Source of the DNA: Pseudomonadota bacterium
GTDB lineage: Bacteria; Pseudomonadota; Alphaproteobacteria; GCA-2731375
Direction of reading: 5' to 3'
DNA: 38,068 nt
Assembly (NCBI GenBank): GCA_027623205.1
Contig: JAQBYC010000037.1
Coordinates: 1-38,068, forward strand
Shown here: one piece after another, positions 7,553 to 16,214 of the stretch
Layout of the letters: each line of letters starts with the position of its first letter
Numbering within the stretch: the stretch's first letter is position 1
Program-made: the position numbers and the translations under genes
Notes under the pieces: generated by a model
Seen by the model: the letters and a program-made list of their open reading frames with translations, nothing else
Told to the model about the DNA's origin: nothing
The model's database searches: none

Positions 7553-8788
7553 CTATGCCGCCGGCGGTCCCGATGCCGGCTGCGAGATGCCGGCGCGCCC
7601 ATCAAGGCTGATATCTTCCGCCAACAGCTGCGAAATTTGCGCCTCCGAATAACCGGCTTCGCGCAATATTTCCACACTATGCTCGCCCAGCATTGCCGGC
7701 AACCGGCGGATGTCCGGCGGCGTCTCTGAAAATTTCATCGGCGGTGAGGTCAATTTGATGCAGCCTTCACTCGGGTGTTCGAAAGTTTCAAAAAAGCCGA
7801 CCGCTTGCATGTGCGGATCATCCGCCAGTTCGTCGAACCGCGCCGCCTCACCGTGCGGAATATCAGCTTCCTTGAGCGCCGCCAGCAGGTCGGCGGTCTT
7901 CCAATCCTTCACCAGCTGCGCGACCAGTTCGTAAAGTTCGCCAATCTTCTCGCTGCGGGCCTTCGGGTCGACGACGCGTGGATCATCCATCATGTCGTCT
8001 CGTTTCATGAACGAAAAAAAGGCCCGCCATTGTTTTGTATTGTACGGCAAGGCACAGACATAGCCGTCAGCCGTCGCATAGGGCCGGCGGTATTCGACCA
8101 TGGCCCGCTCGTAACCAGCGGGCCCCAGCGGCGGTTCAAAGGTTTGACCGGAGTGATGCTCGACCAGATTGAAGCCGACCATGGCTTCGAACATCGGCAC
8201 CTCTACCAATTGTCCCCTACCGGTGCGATCCCGGCTGAACAATGCGGCCAAAGTAGAATGCGCTGCAACCTGCGAACATATTTTATCGCATATTGAGGCA
8301 TTTACGAATTTCGGCGGCCCAACGCGGCCGCCCTGCATATGGGCCATGCCGGACATGCCTTGTATAACATCGTCATAGGCCGGGCGTTTGGCATACGGTC
8401 CTGACTGGCCAAACCCCACCAATGCAACATAGACAATCTTCGGGTTGACCGCCCGGCAATCGTCATAGCCAAGTCCCAAACGATCCATCGCCGCCGGGCG
8501 GATGGAACATATCACCGCATCCATGGTTTCCACCAGTTTGAGGAAAATCTCCCGGCCCGGCGCGGTCTTCAAATCAAGCACGATGCTGCGTTTGTTCCGA
8601 TTTGCCATCAGAAAGAAGTGCCCCATTCCCGCGTTGCGGAAAGGGGAAATTCCCCGGGTGATATCGCCTTCCCGTGACTCGACCTTAATGACTTCGGCGC
8701 CATAGTCGCCAAGGATCTGGCAGGCATAGGGCCCATAACCAACTGTGGTCACATCGAGTATCCGAACGCCGTCAAGCGGTCCTGCCAT
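7553..8788 (-). CDS. CaiB/BaiF family CoA-transferase
   Basis: A 411-residue class III CoA-transferase of typical length. It shows the family start GPLDGVRILDVT, the NRNKRSIVLDLK segment, the YDDVIQGMSG motif and, by comparison with formyl-CoA transferase, the catalytic aspartate as Asp168 (ICDKIC), which forms the acyl-enzyme anhydride. GRGQLVEVPM and LGEHSVEILREAGYS are further family marks. It transfers CoA between carboxylic acids in the cytoplasm, or acts as an alpha-methylacyl-CoA racemase relative. GGAG sits 7 nt before the ATG. It lies between the EmrB gene and the HlyD gene with gaps of 169 and 241 nt, so it may have its own promoter. The acid substrate is unknown. Confidence 0.92.
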   Translation of the reverse strand: MAGPLDGVRILDVTTVGYGPYACQILGDYGAEVIKVESREGDITRGISPFRNAGMGHFFLMANRNKRSIVLDLKTAPGREIFLKLVETMDAVICSIRPAAMDRLGLGYDDCRAVNPKIVYVALVGFGQSGPYAKRPAYDDVIQGMSGMAHMQGGRVGPPKFVNASICDKICSQVAAHSTLAALFSRDRTGRGQLVEVPMFEAMVGFNLVEHHSGQTFEPPLGPAGYERAMVEYRRPYATADGYVCALPYNTKQWRAFFSFMKRDDMMDDPRVVDPKARSEKIGELYELVAQLVKDWKTADLLAALKEADIPHGEAARFDELADDPHMQAVGFFETFEHPSEGCIKLTSPPMKFSETPPDIRRLPAMLGEHSVEILREAGYSEAQISQLLAEDISLDGRAGISQPASGPPAA

Positions 8789-8957
8789 CTATCTACTCCG
8801 TGTGGAAGATTGCGAACCAGTGGAGCGGCTCGCTGACAATATCGAGCAGTTTACTACCGCATCCGTAACATTAAATCCAAGACTCGTGCAGCAGGAAAAA
8901 AGCCTGGCCGTGACGCTGGCAAGTATTGACGGATAATCCGTCGCCGTGTGGATACGG

Positions 8958-10526
8958 CTATCTCTTTCGTGAGTTTCCAAGCACGAGTGCCGGCAGCAAG
9001 GCCAAGACGAACACCACGGCAATGATCATGAAACCGTCCTTGAAACCCATCGTATTGGCCTGTGCCTCAATCACGCGGCTAAGGAAGTTGAGCGAACCCG
9101 ATTGCACCAGCGCCTCGGATACGCCGCCTTGGGCGAGCAGATCCGAGAGATGGCCGAGGAGTTCCTGACTTGCGGCGTTGTCGGGTGTCTGTGTCGCGGT
9201 CAGCGCGGTCGAATGGAATGCCGTCCGCTGTTCAATGAAGACGACCAGCAGATTCACGCCGAATGCGCCGCCCATCAGGCGAACGAAATTGATCGTGCCG
9301 GATCCGTTGTTGAGCTTGTCAGGCGGCAGCGCGCCAAGCGCAGAGACATTGATCGCCGGCAGCATGATGCTTTGGCCGACGCGCCCGATGACTACGTAGA
9401 AAACCAAAGTGTAGAAGGCGGTGTTGACGTCGGCCAGATGCAGTAGCGCCGCACCAAGGGCGAAAAGCAGCAGGCCGACCATCGCCAGGTAATGTGCGGG
9501 AAAGGCATCGATCATGCGGCCAGCGATGGGAAAGAACAGCATGACGACGAGTCCGGCCGGCGCCGTCACCAGGCCGGCGGCCGTCGGGGTAAAATTCTGC
9601 ACGGTCTGGACGAAGACCGGTATGATGTAGGTGGAGGCGAAATTTCCGGCGCCGAAGACGAAGCCGAGCGCCGCCGCCGCCGCAAACTGCCTGTGACGGA
9701 AGACTGAAAAGTCGAGGATCGGCGCCGCGGAGCGCAACTGGGAAATAACGAAGGCGCTGGACAGGCCCAGACCGGCCGATCCCAACAGCACGATCTTTTC
9801 GGATCCCCAACCGTCGCGCTGGCCGTTGGCGATTGCCGTCATCGTGCAGACAATGGCGCCGACGACCAAGCCGTATCCTATCCAATCAAATGGCAGACCA
9901 ACGGTATCTTTGTCTCGCGCCGGCATGAACAGGGTGCCTAGCAGGATCGCAAGACCGGCGATCGGCAAGGGAATAAAGAATAAATACCGCCAACTCGAAG
10001 CGTCGATGGTGATCCCGCCGACCACCGGTCCCATGATCGGCGCCAGCATGATACCCATGCCATAGATGCTAAGCGCCAGGCCGCGCTGTTGCGTTGGAAA
10101 CACCCGGAATATAGTCACCATCGCAATCGGTTGCACGGCGCCGGCCGCCATGCCCTGCAGTGTCCGCGCGAGGATCAGAATATCGATATTCGGCGCCCAG
10201 GCGCCGAGCAGGGAGCCGAAGAAAAACAACGCCACCGCGCCCAGGTATCCGCCGCGCGGCCCGAACATTGAAATGAGCCAGGCGCCGAGCAGTTGGCTCG
10301 CCGTCATCGCGGAAAGGAAGGCCGTCGACATCCACTGCGCGTCGCTTTGCCCAACGCCGAAGGTCCCCATGATGGTGGGCACGGCGACATTCACCATGGT
10401 TGACGATAGAATCATCGTCATAGCGGCGGTCATCCCCGTCAGGGTGACAATCCATCGATACGTGGGACCGTAGCGCGCCTGTAGCGCCTCGATATTTTCC
10501 GCCGCCAATCCGACCCGTACTTTCAC
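8958..10526 (-). CDS. DHA2 (EmrB/QacA) family MFS multidrug transporter, 14-TM
   Basis: A 522-residue hydrophobic protein with about 14 membrane helices. The drug:proton antiporter motif C is visible (APIMGPVVGG near 160-170), as is the N-terminal SSTMVNVAVPTIM segment typical of EmrB. It should export hydrophobic compounds using the proton gradient, normally with an EmrA/HlyD adaptor. The adaptor in this window is at 6226-7311 and not adjacent. The start is a GTG at 10526 without a strong ribosome binding site, so a few residues of uncertainty remain. It follows the epimerase-like gene by 42 nt and is probably in one operon with it and the flavin monooxygenase. Confidence 0.9.
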   Translation of the reverse strand: MKVRVGLAAENIEALQARYGPTYRWIVTLTGMTAAMTMILSSTMVNVAVPTIMGTFGVGQSDAQWMSTAFLSAMTASQLLGAWLISMFGPRGGYLGAVALFFFGSLLGAWAPNIDILILARTLQGMAAGAVQPIAMVTIFRVFPTQQRGLALSIYGMGIMLAPIMGPVVGGITIDASSWRYLFFIPLPIAGLAILLGTLFMPARDKDTVGLPFDWIGYGLVVGAIVCTMTAIANGQRDGWGSEKIVLLGSAGLGLSSAFVISQLRSAAPILDFSVFRHRQFAAAAALGFVFGAGNFASTYIIPVFVQTVQNFTPTAAGLVTAPAGLVVMLFFPIAGRMIDAFPAHYLAMVGLLLFALGAALLHLADVNTAFYTLVFYVVIGRVGQSIMLPAINVSALGALPPDKLNNGSGTINFVRLMGGAFGVNLLVVFIEQRTAFHSTALTATQTPDNAASQELLGHLSDLLAQGGVSEALVQSGSLNFLSRVIEAQANTMGFKDGFMIIAVVFVLALLPALVLGNSRKR

Positions 10527-10568
10527 TACTGGGCATCTCTAAACAACGCCCATGATTTGAAAACTGCT

Positions 10569-10979
10569 TCAGGCGTGCCCGTCCGGCAGTTCGGCCAACT
10601 CGATCAGGATGTCGCCAGTGGAGGCCGGGTCGAGGAAGGCAATACGGCTGCCGCCGTGACCACCCTTCGGCGTCTCATCCAGCAATTTTACGCCCTTCGC
10701 GCGCAACTCCGCCAGCGCAGCGTCGATATCCTCGACTTCGAAACAGAGGTGAAACAGACTTTGTCCCCGTTCGGCGATCCAATCGGCCACCGGCGAGGCC
10801 GCGTCGTTCGCCTGCAGCAGTTCCAGGTAGGTTTCGCCGACCGGATACATGGCCAGCCTGGTGCTGGCGATGGTTTCTTCGTAGTCCAGTTTCAGGCCGA
10901 GGGTTTGCTCCAGCATGGCCATGGATGCCGCCATGTCCCGCACCGCTATGGCGATATGCTCCACCCGTTTGATTTTCAT
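10569..10979 (-). CDS. VOC family protein, methylmalonyl-CoA epimerase-like
   Basis: A 136-residue vicinal-oxygen-chelate protein with two beta-alpha-beta-beta-beta modules. It resembles methylmalonyl-CoA epimerase along most of its length. Likely metal ligands are His8 (VEHIAIAV), Glu53 (YLELLQ), His77 (FHLCFEVEDIDAAL) and Glu127 (DILIELAE). In the known epimerase one of these positions is Gln, so the ligand set may differ. I chose the ATG at 10979 because GGGAG lies 8 nt upstream and the family N-terminus MKIKRVEHIA begins there; a longer frame upstream would overlap the monooxygenase gene. Its place between an LLM monooxygenase and an efflux pump suggests either acyl-CoA epimerisation or a resistance/degradation role. 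No mutase subunit is in the window. Confidence 0.85.
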   Translation of the reverse strand: MKIKRVEHIAIAVRDMAASMAMLEQTLGLKLDYEETIASTRLAMYPVGETYLELLQANDAASPVADWIAERGQSLFHLCFEVEDIDAALAELRAKGVKLLDETPKGGHGGSRIAFLDPASTGDILIELAELPDGHA

Positions 10980-11025
10980 TTGAAATATCTCCCTGCAATT
11001 ACCCGTCGATGATCTATGCCGCCGG

Positions 11026-12090
11026 TCACCACGATTTGAGCACAGGTAATACCTCTTTGGCGAACAACTTAAGGCCCCGCTCGGCGACTGCGTAAGGTGT
11101 GCCGCCGAAACGGAAAGCGATGTTGAGTTCGAAGTCGCCGACGACCTTGCGTCGTTCTTCAAGGCCACGCAGAATCTTGTCCGGTGTTCCCCAGCTTGCC
11201 GCCTGCATGAAGCCTGTCACCGCGCCCTCAACCCCACTCTGCCGCGCGATTTCCGCCTTCTGCTGGTAGGAGTCGTAACCCTTTACCGACTTGAAGTGCT
11301 CGCCAAGAAATTCGTAGTGATGAAAGTTGCTCTCGACAAACTTGCCCTGGTACTGGCGTGCTTCCACCTCGGTCTCGGCCAGATCGCCGCCGCACACGCA
11401 GAACTCCGTCAGCATGATGTGTGGCGGTTCGCTGCCGTGATACTTGCGATGGAGTTCGCGCCCATGTTCGATCACCGGCGCCCGCATCTCCCAAGGCCGG
11501 TCGGCGAACATCACAATATGGGCGCCGAGTTTGGCGGCGGACTCGACCGAGTCCTCACTGGACGCCACGGCATAAATGCGCCCGTCGAAGGAATTTTGCG
11601 GCCGCGGACGGATCTCGGTACGTGGTTGTTTGTAGTATCTGCCGTCGCCCTCGATGTAGCCGGTCTTGAGGGCATTGATGATCATCGGCGCTGCCTCGTC
11701 GAAACGTCCCCGCGATTCATCCATGCTGATGCGGAAGGCATCGAATTCGCGCCGTGCGAGCCCGCGCCCCATGCCCAGGCGAAGCCTGCCCTTGCTCAAC
11801 ATATCAAGCACGGCTGCATTCTCGGCTACGCGCAGGGGATCGTGCCAGGGCAGGATGACGGCGGCGGTACCCACATCGATGTTGGGACAGATCGCCGTCA
11901 GATAGGTCATGAGGTTGATGTTGTCGGGGACGAAAGAATAATCGTTGAAGTGGTGTTCGGCCGACCACAGGCAGTCGAAGCCAGAGTCGGCGGCGAGCCT
12001 GGCCAGCCCGATCTCCTCGTCCCACACGCGCGCATCGGGACAATTGTCCCAACCGTAACTGGCGAATACCATCATCATGCCGACATCCAT
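11026..12090 (-). CDS. LLM class flavin-dependent oxidoreductase
   Basis: A 354-residue bacterial-luciferase-like TIM-barrel protein. Family marks are the N-terminal barrel strand, LARLAADSGFDCLWSAEHHF near 28-48, the GTAAVILPWHDPLRVAE segment, the RLRLGMGRGL strand and a C-terminal GTPDKILRGLEE. Such enzymes use reduced flavin and oxygen to hydroxylate or cleave substrates such as long-chain alkanes, sulfonates or amines, and need a separate flavin reductase. None is seen nearby. GGGAG lies 7 nt before the ATG. It is the first gene of the run LLM, VOC, EmrB. The actual substrate cannot be assigned. Confidence 0.9.
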   Translation of the reverse strand: MDVGMMMVFASYGWDNCPDARVWDEEIGLARLAADSGFDCLWSAEHHFNDYSFVPDNINLMTYLTAICPNIDVGTAAVILPWHDPLRVAENAAVLDMLSKGRLRLGMGRGLARREFDAFRISMDESRGRFDEAAPMIINALKTGYIEGDGRYYKQPRTEIRPRPQNSFDGRIYAVASSEDSVESAAKLGAHIVMFADRPWEMRAPVIEHGRELHRKYHGSEPPHIMLTEFCVCGGDLAETEVEARQYQGKFVESNFHHYEFLGEHFKSVKGYDSYQQKAEIARQSGVEGAVTGFMQAASWGTPDKILRGLEERRKVVGDFELNIAFRFGGTPYAVAERGLKLFAKEVLPVLKSW

Positions 12091-12202
12091 CGAGCGTCTC
12101 CCTTGTTCATTTACATGCCGTTGCGCCGGGCGGCGGTTGCACGGCCGATGAGCCGCCCCCTGCGCTGATCATTGTCCCATCTTGGCAGGTTTGCAAACTG
12201 AC

Positions 12203-13456
12203 CTATCCTTTTCGCAACAGATATAGCGCCCCGTCGATTTCACCATCGTCGCCTTTGCGGATCACCGCGTCGACGGCGCGCTCGACGCGGAAGCCGGCGG
12301 CAGTGGCGCCGGCCTCGATATAGGCGGTGGAATGGGCGAAACGGCCGCTCGGCTGGAGTGCCACGCCGGTATCTTTGCTGCGCTCGATCGAGCAGGCGAG
12401 CCAGGCCCCGGGTGCGGCGCGCGCCGCGATGGCTGGGAACAATTCATCCAGGACGCCGACATAGATGAAGACATCCGCGGCGATGAACAGATCGAAGCTT
12501 GCCTCGCCGGCCGTGAGATACTGGACGGCCTCGGCACAGGTCAACTCGTCGTAGATGCCTTTCTGCGCCGCCTGTTCGATCATCCGGCGCGACAGATCGA
12601 TCCCGGTCAAGCGGTCGACCCGGTCGCGAAAGGCGGCGCCGGAAAGGCCGGTGCCGCAACCGAGGTCGAGTGCATTTCCCAGGCGCCGGTCATCCGCCAG
12701 CAGTGCGTCAAATTCCTCACGGAGCAGGATAGGAACCTGATAGTCGAGGCGTTCCACCAGGTCCCTCTCGAAACTCTCGGCGTAGTCATCAAACAGGCTG
12801 CGCACGTAGTCGAGGGGCGCCGAGACGGCGGCCTCGCCACTCAGGGCGCGCACCATGTGCAAACTGCGTGCCTCGGTCGGTTCGAGTTCCAGGGACCGGC
12901 GGAGGTGCCGCAGCGCGTCCGACCGTTGGCCCATCTTGTAGAGCGCGTTCCCCAGATTGTACTGGGCCACTGCCGAGCCTGGCTGGATGGCGACGGCACG
13001 GCGATAGCAGGTCACCGCCTCCTCCAGTCGGCGCTGGCGGTTATAGAGCCCGCCGAGGTCATTGAGAGCGACAAAATCCTCCGGCGACAGGCGCAATACC
13101 TCGCGATAAGCCCCCTCGGCCTCGCCGATTTTGCCCCTGGCCGCCAGCACCGCGGCCAGATTGCGCCAATAAAGCGCGCTTTTGCGGTTGCCCGCGATGG
13201 CGCCGCGCAATCGCTGCTCAGCCTCGGCGTGGTCGCCGCGGGCATGGGCCAGAAGCCCTAGCAGGTGCAGGGCGTCGCAATTGTCCGGGCGCTGTCGCAG
13301 CACTGCACGATAGAGCCGCTCCGCCCGCTCGAGGCGTCCGGCCTGATGGTGCGCGAAGCCCCGCTCCAGCTGCTGGCGTGCGTCCATTCTCTCCCTGTCG
13401 CTTTCAGGTGCCGCTAAGGCCGGTTGCTGTTCCGCTGGTATCGTGTGTTCAGCCAT
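12203..13456 (-). CDS. TPR-repeat protein with C-terminal SAM-dependent methyltransferase domain
   Basis: A 417-residue two-domain protein. Residues about 26-195 hold roughly five tetratricopeptide repeats, with repeated A/G/Y/L helix patterns such as ALNDLGGLYNRQRRLEEA. A linker PLDYVRSLFDDYAESFE follows. Residues about 240-417 form a class I methyltransferase, with SAM motif I DLGCGTGL at 264-271, TGIDLSRRM as the acidic strand and FDLFIAADVF as motif IV. The TPR part probably recruits a protein or large substrate. The substrate is not evident. It is divergent from another methyltransferase at 13621. No clear ribosome binding site precedes the ATG at 13456; the ATG at codon 24 is an alternative. 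Confidence 0.88.
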   Translation of the reverse strand: MAEHTIPAEQQPALAAPESDRERMDARQQLERGFAHHQAGRLERAERLYRAVLRQRPDNCDALHLLGLLAHARGDHAEAEQRLRGAIAGNRKSALYWRNLAAVLAARGKIGEAEGAYREVLRLSPEDFVALNDLGGLYNRQRRLEEAVTCYRRAVAIQPGSAVAQYNLGNALYKMGQRSDALRHLRRSLELEPTEARSLHMVRALSGEAAVSAPLDYVRSLFDDYAESFERDLVERLDYQVPILLREEFDALLADDRRLGNALDLGCGTGLSGAAFRDRVDRLTGIDLSRRMIEQAAQKGIYDELTCAEAVQYLTAGEASFDLFIAADVFIYVGVLDELFPAIAARAAPGAWLACSIERSKDTGVALQPSGRFAHSTAYIEAGATAAGFRVERAVDAVIRKGDDGEIDGALYLLRKG

Positions 13457-13620
13457 ATTATATCGAGGCGCATTGGTATTTCGTATGCTTTTTGACCTGC
13501 CAGGCTATTGGGTTGTCGTGCCAGTCGGGAAGAACAGGTAATGCGATCCGGTCATCTGGGCGCAGCCAGTAGGATGGGCGCCGACGATATGGCGAAGGTG
13601 ATGTAGGAAAGGGTGTAGCG

Positions 13621-14427
13621 ATGGGCCAGGCCTATGTTCACGGATATAGCCCAAGAGAAAACCAGCGGCTCCAGGATCAAGCCAATGTGCTGGTTGAACT
13701 CCTGCATGCCGACACGCATTACCAGAAGGGAAGCCGCGTTTTGGAAGCCGGGTGCGGCGTTGGTGCACAAACTGTCACCCTTGCCCGCAACAGTCCGACT
13801 GCGTCTTTCACCTCCATCGATATTTCCACGGCTTCAATTGCCGAGGCGACAAACGCCGTGCAATCGGCAGGCTTGGATAACGTCCGATTTGAAAAGGCCG
13901 ATATTTTCAATTTGCAGTATGCGCCGGAGTCGTTCGATCATGTGTTTGTTTGCCACGTGTTGGAGCACCTTTCCCGGCCGGCGCAGGCCTTGAAGGCCCT
14001 GAAGAAACTTATCAAGGTTGGCGGTAGTATCACCGTCATCGAAGGCGATCATGACTCGGCATATTTTTATCCCGACAGCGAAGCTGCCAGGCTGGCAATC
14101 CATTGTCAGGTCGAATTGCAGCGGCGGGCGGGCGGCAATGCGCTGATTGGGCGGGAGCTCTACCCGCTGTTGCGGCAAGCAGGGTTCGATGCGATCAATG
14201 TCAGTCCCCGAATGGTCTACGTTGACGCCAGCAAACCCGGTCTGGTCAACGGTTTCACGAAGGATACTTTTACCGCCATGATCGAAGGCATTCGAGGCGC
14301 TGCCCTTGCGGCTGAATTAATCCATGCAAGCACATTTGATGAAGGCATCCGGGATTTGTACAGAACGACCAAAGCCGACGGTGTTTTCTGTTACACGTTC
14401 TTCAAGGCGATTGCAGCCAGAAAATGA
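13621..14427 (+). CDS. Class I SAM-dependent methyltransferase
   Basis: A 268-residue methyltransferase. Motif I is VLEAGCGVG (40-48), followed by an acidic strand TSIDIS, ADIFNLQY, and motif IV FDHVFVCHVLEHL. Residues after 180 form a separate cap region that probably binds the substrate. The start at 13621 is preceded by AGGAAAGGG at a suitable distance. It stands alone on the plus strand, divergent from the TPR-methyltransferase and convergent with the ThDP enzyme. The 14428-14562 gap holds no terminator I can support. Substrate class is unknown. Confidence 0.88.
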   Translation: MGQAYVHGYSPRENQRLQDQANVLVELLHADTHYQKGSRVLEAGCGVGAQTVTLARNSPTASFTSIDISTASIAEATNAVQSAGLDNVRFEKADIFNLQYAPESFDHVFVCHVLEHLSRPAQALKALKKLIKVGGSITVIEGDHDSAYFYPDSEAARLAIHCQVELQRRAGGNALIGRELYPLLRQAGFDAINVSPRMVYVDASKPGLVNGFTKDTFTAMIEGIRGAALAAELIHASTFDEGIRDLYRTTKADGVFCYTFFKAIAARK

Positions 14428-14562
14428 CCATATTCTGTTAACAGATGGGTTGCGACGTCCCCCCTCTGCAAAAAATACCCTTCCGATCACCCGCGGGACT
14501 ATGATCCCAAGAGCTCCTGGGGGTCGTCGGGAGGGGGCGGGTAGAACAATCGCGAAAACGGT

Positions 14563-16122
14563 CTAAAGCGCAACTTCGATCAGATAGGGGCCTTCGGAAT
14601 GCAGGCCGGCATCCATGGCCTTGGCCAACTCCTCGGCGTTGTTGGCACGCGAGGCCTCAACGCCCATACCCTTGGCCATGGCGACCCAGTTCAGGTTGGG
14701 CCGGTCGATGGACAGCATATCCACGGCGCGCGGGCCGGGGTTTTGCACCCCCACGTTGGTCAACTCGCCACGCAGGATGTTATAGGTGCCGTTGGCGAAA
14801 ATCAGTACGGTTATGTCCAGATTTTCGCGGGCCATGGTCCACAGGGATTGCACCGTGTACATGGCACTGCCGTCGCCCACCAGCGCGACGACCTTGCGGT
14901 CGGGGCAGGCGATGGCGGCGCCAATGGCGACGGGCATGCCATAGCCGATGGAGCCGCCGCGATTATTGATCCAGTCATGCGGCGGCGCACCGGCGGTTGC
15001 GGGGAAAAACTCCCGGCCCGTGGTCACGCTTTCGTCCACCACAATGGCGCCTTCGGGCAGCATCGCGCCCAGGGTGGCGGCGATGGCGGCCGGTGTGATC
15101 TCGCCATTCGGCAGCACCGGGCGGTGCGGCGTTGCGACCCCTGCGGGCGCCATGTCCAGGCAGTCCAACTCCCCTGCGAGCGCCGCCAATGCGGCTGCCA
15201 TGTCGTCTTCGACACCGGCCAGCTTGGTGGATGAGGCGCCCGGATCCATCAACAGACTGGGCTTGTCCGGGTAGGCAAAGAAGGCGACCGGTTCCCGGGC
15301 GCCAACCAAAACCAGATTGCCGGCTTTTTTCATCACCGCAAGGGCCTGCTCCACCACATAAGGGATGCGGTTGACTTGAACCCGGCCGGCACCCCGTTCC
15401 AAACGGGTATTGGCACCCTCCGTCAGGATGCCGCAGCCAGTCTTTGCGGCGATCCGCCCGGCCAGTTCCAGGCAGGGTTGGCGCAGGGCGGCGCCACCCA
15501 TCAACAAGGTGGCCGGTTGGCCGCTGCGCAGCAGGGCCGCCGCCGCTTTGACGGCAGCATCGGAGACCCGTGCCGGCGCCGCCGCCGGCGCGGTTTCGGC
15601 GACGGCATCCGCCGGTCCCCAGGCGGTGTCCGCCGGCAGGATTAGGGTCGCAATTTGTCCCGGTGTCTGCCGCGCCGCCGCGATGGCCAGGGCGCCGTCA
15701 GCCGCGATGGTCTGCGAGGTGGGCGAGGTCTTGACCCAATGGGACATCGGGGCTGCCGTTCCTTCGATATCGGCGGTCAGGGGGGCGTCATACTTAATGT
15801 GGTAGGTGGCATGTTCGCCAACGATATTGACGATACCGGAATCGGCCTTTTTGGCGTTGTGCAAATTGGCGAGGCCGTTGGCCAGGCCCGGCGCCAGATG
15901 CAGCAAGGTGGAGGCCGGCTTTCCCAGCATGCGGTAGTAGCCATCCGCCGCGCCGGTCACCACGCCTTCAAACAGGCCCAGCACGCACCGCATACCTGGC
16001 ACCTTGTCCAGCGCGGCGACAAAATGCATCTCGGAGGTTCCCGGATTGGTGAAGCAAACATCCACGCCACCGGCGATCAACGTCCGCACCAGGCTTTCGG
16101 CCCCGTTCATCTCGCTACTCAT
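14563..16122 (-). CDS. Thiamine diphosphate-dependent enzyme (acetolactate synthase / benzoylformate decarboxylase-like)
   Basis: A 519-residue ThDP enzyme with the usual three domains. The N-terminal PYR domain carries the activating glutamate Glu52 (GLFEGVVTGAADGYYR). A central domain spans about 190-320. The C-terminal PP domain holds the diphosphate-Mg motif GDGSAMY, followed about 25 residues later by the Asn of FANGTYN. Such enzymes decarboxylate 2-oxo acids or ligate the resulting aldehyde. No FAD-dependent regulatory subunit gene is nearby, so a catabolic decarboxylase or lyase is more likely than branched-chain synthesis. GGGAG lies 9 nt before the ATG. It follows hyuB by 92 nt on the same strand, with palindromes in the gap, so it may be co-regulated with or separately expressed from the hyu operon. 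Confidence 0.88.
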   Translation of the reverse strand: MSSEMNGAESLVRTLIAGGVDVCFTNPGTSEMHFVAALDKVPGMRCVLGLFEGVVTGAADGYYRMLGKPASTLLHLAPGLANGLANLHNAKKADSGIVNIVGEHATYHIKYDAPLTADIEGTAAPMSHWVKTSPTSQTIAADGALAIAAARQTPGQIATLILPADTAWGPADAVAETAPAAAPARVSDAAVKAAAALLRSGQPATLLMGGAALRQPCLELAGRIAAKTGCGILTEGANTRLERGAGRVQVNRIPYVVEQALAVMKKAGNLVLVGAREPVAFFAYPDKPSLLMDPGASSTKLAGVEDDMAAALAALAGELDCLDMAPAGVATPHRPVLPNGEITPAAIAATLGAMLPEGAIVVDESVTTGREFFPATAGAPPHDWINNRGGSIGYGMPVAIGAAIACPDRKVVALVGDGSAMYTVQSLWTMARENLDITVLIFANGTYNILRGELTNVGVQNPGPRAVDMLSIDRPNLNWVAMAKGMGVEASRANNAEELAKAMDAGLHSEGPYLIEVAL

Positions 16123-16160
16123 TTGGCGGCAACTCCCTTATCTCTCTATTCGGCCATAGT

Positions 16161-16194
16161 AGGATCAGACTTAAAACGATCCTGCATTGCAATG
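16161..16194. promoter_or_regulatory. Pair of palindromes upstream of the ThDP gene
   Basis: AGGATC (16161-16166) and GATCCT (16178-16183) form a 6-bp inverted repeat with an 11-nt spacer. Immediately beside it is the perfect 10-bp palindrome CATTGCAATG (16185-16194). They lie about 40-70 nt upstream of the ThDP gene start. They may be regulator sites, but no good -35/-10 pair was found and no regulator gene is adjacent. Confidence 0.35.
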
Positions 16195-16214
16195 GTTTTG
16201 CATTTCACTCTCAA

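Noticed and set aside
8928-8942. A 6-bp hairpin GACGGA-TAA-TCCGTC after the EmrB gene as terminator
   Set aside because: The stem is short and no run of T follows on the minus strand.
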